From contig CAXXKX010000005.1 of assembly GCA_963676655.2 (NCBI GenBank), forward strand, positions 558,001 through 622,000: a DNA stretch of 64,000 nt. Reading direction: 5' to 3'. This stretch comes from G963676655 sp963676655. Its GTDB lineage: Bacteria; Verrucomicrobiota; Lentisphaeria; Victivallales; Victivallaceae. Of the stretch, positions 34,832-45,700 are shown piece after piece (positions within the stretch are counted from its first letter, which is position 1; every line of letters begins with the position of its first letter). The position numbers and the translations under genes were made by a program. The notes under the pieces are model-generated. The model saw only the letters and a program-made list of their open reading frames with translations, made no database searches and was not told the DNA's origin.

Positions 34832-36778
34832 TCACTTCACAGGTTTAAAATTGGCGTCACAAAATCCGGTTATTTTCAGTGTATCTCCTAAAGCAGCGAA
34901 AACATCGGGCAGATCCGCGTATTTCAGGATGCCCATCGGCATCAACGACTGCGGAAACACATTAACCTGCTCCTTTATAACGTCTTCATAAGACTGAGGA
35001 ATATGATCCAGGGTAACCGCACTGAAACCACCATCCAGCAGTGCGGCAAAAGCGGCGATTACCGCCCCCATACCCCGACCGGAAATTGCGACTTCTTCAA
35101 AACCGGAATTGCGCAGCAGTGCGGCAGCGCCTAAAACATCGTGTACTTTGCGCCCCAGATACGGTTCGTTCAACATCAGCCCCATCGACGCGTAAAGATA
35201 TTCAAAACCGTATATTGAATAGTAGTCGGTATCATTGCAAGTCTGAGGTTTGCTGTAACCGATCCCGCGTACATCATAGCTGAAAACGGCAGTATCGTCG
35301 TCAGCGGTCGGAATCTGTCCGTCGTCATATTCGCTATCACTGGAACAATGCGGAATGTGCAGCAAAGCTTTTTTCTTATTGATGTTTCTTATATTAGTAT
35401 AACTTTTACTTTCGTCAGCATGCAATAAAACGCATTGGATGCCCGGTTCGGTTTCCACCGCAAAACGGGTAACCAGCATTTGGGCATCATCCTGTTCGAA
35501 AGCTCGAACCCGAATTACCCGGTAATGCGGTACGCTGGAGACATCTCCGCAATTCAAGGTCCAGGCGACGCGCTCTTTCAGCTCGTCAACCGAAATCGCG
35601 TCACGTTGAGACTTAACTTGTTCAACGAGTTCAATCGCGGCTTCGCCAAGGGATTTCTCTCCATCAAGCTCCAGAATTTGTCCGTTTGGAGTACACTGCA
35701 GTTCCTCCGGCTTGAAAATTGTCAGTTCCGGTTCAACTCCGTCATCCGGAACGTCGGCTTTATCGCAGAAGAACTCGTACATCGCTTCGCGGTTGCATTG
35801 ATCGTAACCGTGATTGCCTTCACCAATGTAAAGCTTGATATTGTCTTCCGCTCCCAGCAGTCGATAAACTTTCAGGCATTGTTCATATGCGGTAATCGAA
35901 CCGCGATGATCGAAAAAGTCATTCTTTTTGGCCATGATAATTGTCGGACGCGGAGCCCGGGCAATAATGAAATCCCACATTTCAAGTCCATCCCCGGGAC
36001 AACATGGAACAATCTGCTCCGAGTCGGCTGGAAGTTCATTTTCAAGGTTTGCCAGATTAGTGGTAATAAAACAACTCGGTGCGGCCATGGTTATCCGGTC
36101 CTCAAGCGCGTTGACCCAGGTGGTCATGGTGCCACCGCCGGAATTCCCGGTCACCCCTACTCTGGAGGTGTCAACGTCAGGCCGCGACAGCAGATAATCC
36201 AGTCCGCGAATACCGTCCCAGGCCCGCCACATACCGAAAAAGTCACCGGACAATGCCAGATGTTTTCCGGCCATATTATGCTCTTGCGTACAAATGCCGT
36301 TAACCGGATTGTCACCATCATTAAAGCGGGTATACTGCAAACGCTCTCCCTGGGAATAAGGCTCAACCAGCAGCACGATAAAACCTTTTAGGGCCAGTGA
36401 CTGGCAGAATGATTGATAGGCCTTCTCACTTTTGCCCAATCCGGAGTGCCCGCAGAGACCGAGAACCGCCGGAAACGGTCCGTCGCCGGCCGGAATATAA
36501 AGGTTGGCGGTCACGTGGATACCGGGGCGGCTCTCATATAAAATCTTTTCGATCTTGAATCCGTCAGCAGTAAACTCGCCGGTTTTCTGCACGTTCAAAG
36601 GCATACGTTCCGGCATCGGACCAAACCCGCCGAGAATCTTTTTTCTGGTTTCTTCAACCAGTTGTGCCGCTTCTTCTGCTGTACTCAGAGCGTCTAGTTC
36701 AGAAACTCTATCGTCAAAAATCTGACGAAAACGATTCACGTAATATTCCTGCACCATGTGACCGTACAAAGAACTCAT
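34832..36778 (-). CDS. Tandem alpha/beta-hydrolase (acetyl xylan esterase/prolyl-oligopeptidase type)
   Basis: A 648-residue cytoplasmic protein without a signal peptide. Residues ~60-345 are an alpha/beta hydrolase with nucleophile motif GNSGGG (Ser near residue 220), a likely acid in KKNDFFDHRG and His in GEGNHGYDQ. Upstream LYIPAGDGPFPAVLGLCGHSG forms the first strand and oxyanion region. The second half (~430-640) looks like a degenerate second hydrolase with YDVRGIGYSKP and AISGRGMGAVIAAF, where the expected GxSxG is GRGMG, so it probably lacks the nucleophile. An esterase or deacetylase of sugar derivatives is the likeliest role. AAGGA precedes the start. Confidence 0.83.
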   Translation of the reverse strand: MSSLYGHMVQEYYVNRFRQIFDDRVSELDALSTAEEAAQLVEETRKKILGGFGPMPERMPLNVQKTGEFTADGFKIEKILYESRPGIHVTANLYIPAGDGPFPAVLGLCGHSGLGKSEKAYQSFCQSLALKGFIVLLVEPYSQGERLQYTRFNDGDNPVNGICTQEHNMAGKHLALSGDFFGMWRAWDGIRGLDYLLSRPDVDTSRVGVTGNSGGGTMTTWVNALEDRITMAAPSCFITTNLANLENELPADSEQIVPCCPGDGLEMWDFIIARAPRPTIIMAKKNDFFDHRGSITAYEQCLKVYRLLGAEDNIKLYIGEGNHGYDQCNREAMYEFFCDKADVPDDGVEPELTIFKPEELQCTPNGQILELDGEKSLGEAAIELVEQVKSQRDAISVDELKERVAWTLNCGDVSSVPHYRVIRVRAFEQDDAQMLVTRFAVETEPGIQCVLLHADESKSYTNIRNINKKKALLHIPHCSSDSEYDDGQIPTADDDTAVFSYDVRGIGYSKPQTCNDTDYYSIYGFEYLYASMGLMLNEPYLGRKVHDVLGAAALLRNSGFEEVAISGRGMGAVIAAFAALLDGGFSAVTLDHIPQSYEDVIKEQVNVFPQSLMPMGILKYADLPDVFAALGDTLKITGFCDANFKPVK

Positions 36779-36810
36779 GACAAAATCCTTTATTTATTAT
36801 AAACTAAGAA

Positions 36811-36837
36811 GACGGCTTCTCGAACAGAAAAGCCGTC
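36811..36837 (-). terminator. Hairpin between ilvN and hydrolase gene
   Basis: 8-bp arms GACGGCTT and AAGCCGTC with an 11-nt loop lie 15 nt after the ilvN stop. The T tract on the minus strand is short (TTCTTAGTTT), so termination may be partial. Confidence 0.5.
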
Positions 36838-36852
36838 AAATGAAACTTTAAA

Positions 36853-37362
36853 TCAATGGGGGCCGATAGACCCTTTATTACGACTGATGGCGACCCGGCC
36901 GGAACGGGCGATATCGACAATACCAAAACCCCTGACGAGACTGATGAAGTTGTCGATTTTATCCGTTTTACCGGATATCTCTATTCCCAGCTCATCGGGA
37001 TTAACCGCCACGATATTAGCTTCAAATATCTCGACCAGCTGAATTGCCTGGGAGCGAATTTCCGGCGTTTCGGTTTTCAGCTTGATCAATACAAGTTCCC
37101 GTTCGACAAACTGGCTGCCGGTCAAGTCAATCACCGTTATAACCTCAACCAGTTTATTCAACTGCTTGTCAATCTGTTCAAGTACCGCCTCATCACCACT
37201 GGTAACAATAGTCATTTTCGACACTTTGGGATCATGCGTCTCATTGACGGTTAAAGATGAAATATTATAGCCGCGACCGCTGAAAAGTCCGGCGACTCTG
37301 GCCAAAACCCCAAAACGGTTTTCAACCAGAACTGATATTGTATGCTTCTTTTCTTCAGACAT
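36853..37362 (-). CDS. ilvN: Acetolactate synthase small (regulatory) subunit
   Basis: A 169-residue protein with an N-terminal ACT domain (HTISVLVENRFGVLARVAGLFSGRGYNI; Gly loop near residue 20) and the ALS_ss C-terminal domain. It binds valine and regulates the large subunit, the first step of branched-chain amino-acid synthesis. The large subunit is not in this window, unlike the common ilvBN pairing, so it lies apart from its partner. GAGG precedes the ATG. Short hairpin downstream. Confidence 0.94.
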   Translation of the reverse strand: MSEEKKHTISVLVENRFGVLARVAGLFSGRGYNISSLTVNETHDPKVSKMTIVTSGDEAVLEQIDKQLNKLVEVITVIDLTGSQFVERELVLIKLKTETPEIRSQAIQLVEIFEANIVAVNPDELGIEISGKTDKIDNFISLVRGFGIVDIARSGRVAISRNKGSIGPH

Positions 37363-37728
37363 GATTTACCTCTAACTTATATTAATCTTGAGAATTATTA
37401 CTGTTAAGTAATTTGCACCCTGACACTGATTTTGCAAGTCGATTGCGGTAATTAACCCGGAGAAAAGTTTACATAAATATTACGACGGCACCGGCAAAAA
37501 AGTCGAAGTTTTCCGTTATTTGGGACTATTTGGACTGATGGGACACTTGAATCTATCCTCGAACAAGCGTCCCAAATCTCTCAAGCGTCCCATTTTTCGA
37601 GTAACGATGTCATTTACTGTTTTTTCAAATAACCGCCTCCGGTAATTGCATCTGATTTGAAAATATTCTGTTTCCATCTACATTAAGCCGAATAGTTTTA
37701 AACCATAAATTACCTTGAGATTTTCCAG
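37363..37728. other. Intergenic region between divergent ilvN and recQ with inverted repeat
   Basis: This 366-nt gap must hold promoters for both genes, but no clear box pair was seen. TGGGACACTTG (37539-37549) and CAAGCGTCCCA (37564-37574) form an 11-bp inverted repeat with one mismatch; a direct copy of AAGCGTCCCA follows at 37583-37592. Confidence 0.5.
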
Positions 37729-39645
37729 ATGCTGACTAAAAAATTAGAAGAAAATTTCGGCTTTGCCGGTTTTATGCCGGGACAGCCGGAAGTCATCGAA
37801 CATATTCTTGCCGGGGATTCGGCGGCGGCGATATTTCCGACCGGATCGGGCAAATCTCTGTGCTACCAGTTTCCCGCCCTGTTTCTACCGCACCTGACGG
37901 TGGTTGTTTCACCATTGCTGGCGCTGATCCAGGACCAGTTGGAATTTCTCAAGGCGAAAGGCATACCTGCAGCCCGGATCGACTCCTCCCTCTCCCGTGC
38001 GGAAGAGTATAAAATAATGTCTGACCTGAAAGCCGGACAATATAAAATCCTGATGATTGCTGTCGAACGCTTCAAGAATGAGCGTTTCAGAAGATTTCTC
38101 GCCGGGCTGCCAATCTCGCTGCTGGTAATCGATGAAGCTCATTGTATTTCGGAATGGGGACATAACTTTCGCCCCGATTATTTAAAACTTCCGGTTTATC
38201 AGCGCGACTTCAATATACCTCAAGTATTACTCCTGACGGCGACCGCGACGCCTCAGGTTATTGATGATATGTGCGATAAATTCAAGCTGCCGCATGAAAA
38301 CGTTACCGTAACCGGTTTTTACCGCTCAAACCTGCATCTGCGGGTACAGCCGGTCAAGGAACAGGATAAACCGGAAAATCTGTACTGCTTGTTAAAAGAT
38401 AATCCTGAAGCCCCGACTATCGTTTACGTCACGCTTCAAAAAACGGCTGAAAATGTAGCGGAAGCGCTTAACGTTCAAGGGTTGAACTCGGTTGCCTATC
38501 ATGCCGGCATGAAATATGAGGACCGGGAACAAATCCAGAATAACTTTATGTCCGGACGCGTAAACTGTATCGTCGCCACCATCGCTTTCGGCATGGGCGT
38601 CGATAAGCGGGATATCCGCCGGGTAATCCATTACGATCTGCCGAAATCACTTGAAAGCTACAGTCAGGAAATCGGCCGGGCCGGACGCGACGGCGAAATT
38701 TCCGAATGTGTTGTGCTGGCAAATCTGGACAATGTCAATATTCTTGAAAACTTTGCTTATGGCGACACTCCGGAATTAGCCGGAATCCAAACCGTACTGG
38801 AACAGATTCCACGCGACAGCCATACCTGGGACTTGCAGCTCTATGATCTGTCCAAACTTTCGAATATCCGGACTCTAACTTTAAAAACTCTGCTGGTTTA
38901 TCTGGAAATGAAAGGAATAATAAAGCCGCGTTATTCATATTTTGCCCAATATCAATACAGTAATATTATTTCTGACGCTGAAATTATCAACCGTTTCACC
39001 GGAGAACGCCGTAATTTTGCTCAAGCTGTTTTTTCAGCTTCAAGCAAAAGCCGCAAATGGACAACCGTACATTTCGACAAAGTTATGGAACAATACAATA
39101 CCGATCGCAACCGGATCATTGCCGCATTGGAATATTTCGAGGAACAGGGAATGATCGAACTTTCCAGCAAGCAGATGACCGAAGTATTTGAAATAACCAA
39201 CCCGGACTTTGATCCGGATGAACTGGCAAATGAACTCTACAATCTGTTCATTCATAAGGAGCGAGTCGAAATAGAACGTATCTCCCGCATGCTGGATTAT
39301 TTCTCTAACGGGGAGTGCCTGAGCCACGCCCTGGCAAGTTACTTTGGAGAAAGGCTGGACTGGCAAAAATGCGGCAACTGTTCAGTCTGCATAACCGGGC
39401 CGGCAACCATTACCCGTAGCATGGATTTACCGTCGCTGGAAAATTACGATTTCAACGAACTCACAGCGGAACTGCAAGAACGAAACGATACTCCTGCTTC
39501 TGCGGAACTCATTACCAAATTCCTGTGCGGTATAACCGTCCCTGCCCTGTCCACGATTAAGGCCAAACAGCTTCACGGTTTTGCAACCCTCGAACGCTAC
39601 CGCTACCACGACATTAAACAATGGGTATCCAACCACTTGCCTTAA
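37729..39645 (+). CDS. recQ: RecQ-family ATP-dependent DNA helicase
   Basis: A 638-residue 3'-5' helicase for recombination and repair. Helicase motif I is TGSGKS (38-43), motif II DEAHC (135-139), the aromatic-rich loop SEWGHNFRPDY (141-151), motif VI QEIGRAGRDG. The zinc-binding domain shows CLSHALASYFGE then CGNCSVC, and the C-terminus (residues ~545-620) looks like an HRDC-like helical region (AELITKFLCG). The length is typical. Plus-strand single gene, closed by a strong terminator shared with the convergent giant gene. Confidence 0.95.
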   Translation: MLTKKLEENFGFAGFMPGQPEVIEHILAGDSAAAIFPTGSGKSLCYQFPALFLPHLTVVVSPLLALIQDQLEFLKAKGIPAARIDSSLSRAEEYKIMSDLKAGQYKILMIAVERFKNERFRRFLAGLPISLLVIDEAHCISEWGHNFRPDYLKLPVYQRDFNIPQVLLLTATATPQVIDDMCDKFKLPHENVTVTGFYRSNLHLRVQPVKEQDKPENLYCLLKDNPEAPTIVYVTLQKTAENVAEALNVQGLNSVAYHAGMKYEDREQIQNNFMSGRVNCIVATIAFGMGVDKRDIRRVIHYDLPKSLESYSQEIGRAGRDGEISECVVLANLDNVNILENFAYGDTPELAGIQTVLEQIPRDSHTWDLQLYDLSKLSNIRTLTLKTLLVYLEMKGIIKPRYSYFAQYQYSNIISDAEIINRFTGERRNFAQAVFSASSKSRKWTTVHFDKVMEQYNTDRNRIIAALEYFEEQGMIELSSKQMTEVFEITNPDFDPDELANELYNLFIHKERVEIERISRMLDYFSNGECLSHALASYFGERLDWQKCGNCSVCITGPATITRSMDLPSLENYDFNELTAELQERNDTPASAELITKFLCGITVPALSTIKAKQLHGFATLERYRYHDIKQWVSNHLP

Positions 39646-39674
39646 CATCATCTAATCTATTTTCACAAAAAGCA

Positions 39675-39707
39675 AAAGCCGCGGAACAAATCCGCGGCTT
39701 TATTTTT
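39675..39707. terminator. Bidirectional rho-independent terminator between recQ and giant gene
   Basis: Perfect 11-bp arms AAAGCCGCGGA and TCCGCGGCTTT with loop ACAAA. The plus strand continues ATTTTTG and the minus strand TGCTTTTTG, so it can end both convergent transcripts. Confidence 0.9.
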
Positions 39708-39714
39708 GTTATTA

Positions 39715-39736
39715 TGTCCCGCCTGCAAGCGGGACA
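39715..39736. terminator. Second hairpin downstream of giant gene stop
   Basis: 8-bp arms TGTCCCGC and GCGGGACA with a 6-nt loop, 21 nt past the giant gene's stop. There is no good T tract; it may help the adjacent terminator or stabilise the mRNA end. Confidence 0.5.
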
Positions 39737-39756
39737 CTGATTATTGTTGTAACTGC

Positions 39757-42700
39757 TTACGGTGCTACCACGAGTGACAGGATAACATCATCGCCACTGA
39801 CTGACAATGTCCAGGTATCTGCACCGCTGGTTCCGGTATAAACACCACCGCTCTTGGACAGAGTAATTTCTCCGCCAATGGTGGAAGTCAGATCCAGAGT
39901 AATCGAGGCGGCATTCCAGCCACTCAGATCACCCGGCAGATAGTCGTATTCATTGATCAGGACCAGTGACTGACCATCGGTCAAGCCGCCGCCGAAGTAA
40001 TCAATATCGAAATCGCCGCCATCGGTTCCGTTATCCAGGATATCCCAGTTTTGCAGATAGGTCGCATCAATAAAGGTCTGACCACTTGTCATGCCGCTAA
40101 TATCAAACGTGAAGTTTGTAGTGGAGGTATAAATGTAACCCTCTACCACATTAGCAACTGATGAGTTATAGTCGAACGTGAAATCAACCGTACCGGAAGT
40201 CGAGATCGTAGTTGAATCGTTGTAATCACCGAAAGTCCCGCCGGAATAGGTGATATAGTCAACGCCGCCACTGATTACCATATTACCAGTCCATGTTCCT
40301 TGTGAAAGATCGAAAGAACTGCGATCGATCGTCAGGGTATCACTGGTGTAACTTGAACCGGTATTGATGGCTCCGCCAACGTATGCACTTGATCCGATGT
40401 AGATGTCGTCATCACCGTAAGAAGTGGTAATCGCGTAGGTTCCGGTTGTGTAAACATCACCGTAAATATTGATTGTATTTGCGGCGCCGTAATACCCGCC
40501 ACCGTTAATAACGATTCCGTCAGTAATCTGAGAATCAACGTCGAGATTCAGAGTATTCGTATAGGCAGAACCTCCGTTTACACTCATTGTCAGTGTTCCA
40601 GCTACATAGGTATCAACAATATCAGTAGTATTATAACCGTTTGTCGCAGTCTGAGTGATATCGCCGTAAACTGAACTCGGATCGATATAAAGGCTGTTAG
40701 AACCATTTGTCGCGATCTGAGTAATAGTGCCGTCAATGATGCTGTCGTGAATGACCGCGTCATTGTCGCCGTTAGTCGAAGTCATATCGATGTCGCCGGT
40801 TCCGCCGGTTGAATCATCGATTTCAACATAATCCAAAGTCAGATCATTATAACCGTTGGTTGCGATCATATCTATGGATGTAGCCAGGCTTCTGGTTCCG
40901 ACGATACCGGAAATATCCAGCGTATTGGAGTCAGTTGCCAGCATACCGATATCCTCACTGGTGAACAATGCTGCATCCGCAACCAGCAGTTCGTTGGTCT
41001 CAGCCGTAGTACTGCCGTCAAAGACGTTCCAGCCCTGCATGACAACATCATCACTTTGCCATTCGGCTTCACCGTTAGCCAACGGAGACAATGGATTAAT
41101 TCCAACCAGAATACTGTTGTTCTGACCGTTCATGTAAACGTCATTAGCACATGACATAATCGCGGTAGTTTCAGAATAATCTGCCGGATCAACCCCAAAT
41201 GCGTTAGTCGTTGCAGGTCCGGTTACTTCGATAGTATTGGTTTGACCTGAGAGAACAAAGTTACCTGTTCCAACATATCCAACATACATCTTGCCATCAA
41301 CCGTAACCGTATTGGTCGCCGTGTCATAAACCGTAGCCAGGGTCCAGTCGAATTCATAAACTTCAAGACCGCCCAGCCAGGAAATGCCGACGTACTCATA
41401 AGCATATACGCCAAGCGGATCAACGATACTTCCCATAACGATTCCGTTATCAACCCGCATGCGGCCGTCATCCGCGATCAGAATAGTGTTGTCGCCGCCT
41501 TCATGCAGACTAAGTTGTCCCATGGTTATAGCAACAGTCGTATCTTCAGTGACCGCCAGCGTACCTCCCGCGATATTCAGCAAGTTACTATGACCGGCCA
41601 TATCAATCGAAGTGACATAGGACTGCAGATACTCGTAACCAGCCAGCGGACCGCCGGAATAATCATATATCCAGCCACTGTCAACCGTCATGGTATTGCT
41701 TAGACCGGCATCCATGCTGACGTCACCGGCAATGTGAGATACTTCACCCATGGTCAAAACGTTAGTTCCAACCTGAGTAATCGCATCGCCGTCATATACC
41801 AGAGCGCTCATCGAGAGATTGCCGGCAGTAACAACAGTTCCAGTCGAGTTGACTGTCCCGATCGATGCGGCATAGACTGCATCAATCGCGTTGTAAGCAA
41901 GATTCAGGATTACTTCGCCTTCGATGTCAACTGTATTGGATATATCAGTGAACATCGCTACGTCGCCATAAACCGTGGCAGCATAACCATCTATCGCCTC
42001 AATTGTCAGCTCGTTAGTACCAGTCGCACGACTTACACTAACCCCCATGGTGATATCGCCGTCAAGGTTAACAGCATCGCCAACCACACTGCCGATGATT
42101 TCAACTGAATCATTGCCGATACCGGTTGAAATACTGTTATGAACCAGACTCGGATCGATAACAATCGTGTCATCACCGTCACCGGTACTGATCGAACCGT
42201 AAACCGTGCTGTCGGTAATAGTAATGACATCATTACCGTCTGCGGTTGTAATATCGCCGGAGACGTCAACCACACCAACTACACTGTCAACCACATCAAC
42301 GGTCGCATTGCCGTTGCCGGTTGTAATATCACCGGTAACCGTACTGCTGTTGGTGACGTCGATATCATGAACTCCATTACCGGAAATTATGCTGCCGGTT
42401 ACAGAAGTTCCGTCAAGACTGATAGCATCAATGCCATCGCTGGTATTAATATCGCCAGTGATGGTTTCACTGATCAGGCTGATTGTATCATCGCTTACAC
42501 CGGTAGAAATTCCAGCACCGACCGAACCGGAGGTCAGAGTAACGTCTACAGCTCCGTCGCCGATTACCGTAATATTTCCGATAATTGCGGATAGCAGGAT
42601 AACGTCGACATCGTTTGTTCCGGTGGTGGTTTCAACCCTGATATCGCCGATAAATGAAGAATCAGTGAGTGACAAGGTATTATTACCGGCAGCCAGCAAG

Positions 42701-45700
42701 CTTATATCGCCGTTCATATCAGCGAATGAAATGCTCGCGGCGTTGTAGCCGTTAACCGCATTCATATCGACGTCTCCGCTAATGGCGCTCAACGGCACTT
42801 CATTACCGAGATAGGTCAAGGTGTTATTATCGGCCGCGTCCATATCAATGGCGTCGGCAAGTCCGTCACCGACATCCGTGCGGGTAAGAGTTGCCGTATT
42901 GGAACCGGCGGTGCCTGCGGTTGTATTCATAATCAGGTTACCCAATACTGATGTATCAATGATTTCAGCATTGTTATCTCCATCAACCGCGGTCATTGAG
43001 ATATCGTCCCCAACCGTACTCGGGTCAATATAGAGGTTATTGGTTCCATTGTTGGCAAGCATAGTAATCATACCGTCTATGGTGCTGTCGAGAATAACCG
43101 CGTCATTGTCGCCATTTGTTGATGTCATATTGATGTCTCCATCGCCGGCGCCGGAATCGTCGACTTCAACCATATCCAGTGCAAGGCTGTTGAAGCCATC
43201 GGTCGCAACCATAGTAATATCACCATCGATTACACTGTCGGTACCGGTGATGCCTGAGATATCCAGCGTATTGGATGCAGTCGCCGCCATATTGACGTCA
43301 AGACTGTAGAACAATGCCTCATCCGCTACCAGCAGTTCATTGGTTTCAGCAGCAACAGCGCCGCCGCTGACGTTCCAACCCTGCATATAGATATCATTAC
43401 TAATCAACTCGGCTTCACCATCAGCCAGCGGTTCCGTTGGATTAATTCCAACCAGAATGCTGTTGTTCTGACCGTTCATGATTACATCACTGGCAACCAG
43501 AATCGCAGTGGTTTCAAGATAATCGGCCGGATCAACACCCAGAGCGTTGGTCGTGGCCGGACCGGTTATTTCGATCGTATTTGATTGACCGTACATGGTC
43601 AAATCTGCGGATGCGTCGTCGTAAGCGACATACATCTTGCCGTCAACTGTGATGGTGTTAGATGCGGTATCGTAAACCGTATCGGTGGTCCAGTCAAACA
43701 CATTGACTTCAAGTCCGCCCAGCCAGGTAATGCCTGAGAACGTATACGCGTAAACCGCCAGTGAATCGGAAATACTGCCCATCAGAACACCGTTGTCAAC
43801 CCGTAAGCGACCGTCGTCGGCAACCAGGATGGTATTATCGCCGCCTTCACCCAGGGTCAACTGCCCCATCACGATGCCATTGACATCATTTTGGATTACT
43901 GCAAGAGTACCACCAGCGATATCCAGCAGGTTACTGTGTCCAGCCATATCGATTGATACGACGTACGATTGCAGATACTCGGTATCGACAAGCGGTCCGC
44001 CGACGTAATCGTAAATCCAGCCAGAGTCCACCGTCATCGTATTGCTCAAACCAGCGTCCATGCTGACGCTGCCGGCAATTTGGGTTGCTTCGCCCATGGT
44101 CAGGGTGTTGGTTCCCGCCAGCGTGATTGCGTCGCCGTCATAAACCAGAGCGCTCATCGAGAGACTTCCGCTGTCGATAATTGCTTCGGATGAATTTATC
44201 GTTCCGATCGTGGCGGTATAAATCTCATCAATCGCGTTGTATGCGGCATTGAAGATTACCTCTCCTTCGAGGCTGACGGTATTTGAAGAATCTGAATACA
44301 TCGTCACATCGCCATAAACCGTAGCGGCATTGCCGTCAATCGCGGAGACGCTCAAAGCATTGGTACCGGCGTTATTATCATTATCGATACCCATTTTGAT
44401 ATCGCCGTCATCATAAACGCTGTCGCCAACCACACTGCCGATGATTTCAACTGAATCGTTGCCGATACCGGTTGAAATGCTATTATCAACCACACTCGGG
44501 TCGATGGTAATCGTATCATCACCGTCGCCAGTGCTGATCGAACCGTAAACCGTACTGTCAGTTATGTTGATCGTATCGTTACCGTCACCAGTGGAGATAT
44601 CACCGGGAGAACCAAGATTACCGATAGTACTGTCAACCACATCAATAGTTGAGTTGCCGTTGCCAACAATGATATCGCCGGTTACCAGACTGCTGTTCAG
44701 GACGTCGATGTCATGGAGGCCGTCACCGGAAAGAATGCTGCCGGTTACGGTTGTTCCGTCAACGCTAACCGCGTCATCGCCGTCGCTGGTGCTGATATCA
44801 CCAGTTACATTGTTGCTGACCAGGTTGATATTATCATCACTGATTCCAGTAGTGATTCCGGCGGCAACAGTACCGTTGGACAGAGTTATATCAACCGCAC
44901 CGTCGCCAACAGTTGTGATTGTACCAATTACCGCGGCATCAAGTTCAATATCAACATCCAGAACGCCGCTGGTGGAAGTTACTGAAATATCGCTGCCGTC
45001 ATCGAAGACTGAATCAACAAACGACAGAGTATTGTTCAGTTCGGCAACCAAGGTTACATCGCCGCTGACATCGACCGAATCGATGGAAGCGGTATTGGAA
45101 CCGGCTACAGCGTTCATCAACAGAGCCGATGCCAGGCCGTCACCGACCGAACCGTTCAGGATCTCAACACTGTTGTCACCTTCGGTCGCGGTCATAATAA
45201 CATTACCGGACACATCTGAATCTGCTATATCCAGAGTATTGTTGGCCAGAGCCGACATTGAAACCGCTCCGGAAACCGTTACCGTATCGATAACAACATC
45301 ACTGGAACCGGCGGTAGCAACTGTGGTAATCGCATTACCAGTACCGTCGCCGACCGTACCGTTCAAGACATCAATATCATTGTCGCCTTCAGTCGCGGTG
45401 GCGCTGACGTTGCCGGTTATATCTGTCATATCAAAGTAAGCAACGTTGTTGCCGGTATCGGCCAACATCGTAACATTGCCGTCAACCGTACTCATGGTTA
45501 CGCCAAGGATTGCATCATATTCACCGAGAACAGTCAGAGTATTATCAACTTCGGCAGTCATGCCAATCGCCGTACCGGTACCGTCACCGACAGAACTCGG
45601 ATCGATAAACGCGGTATTAGATCCGGTATTGGCAGTCATTGACAGATTACCATCGATATCGGAATCGGTAACAACCAGATCATTGTCAATGTACGCGTTC

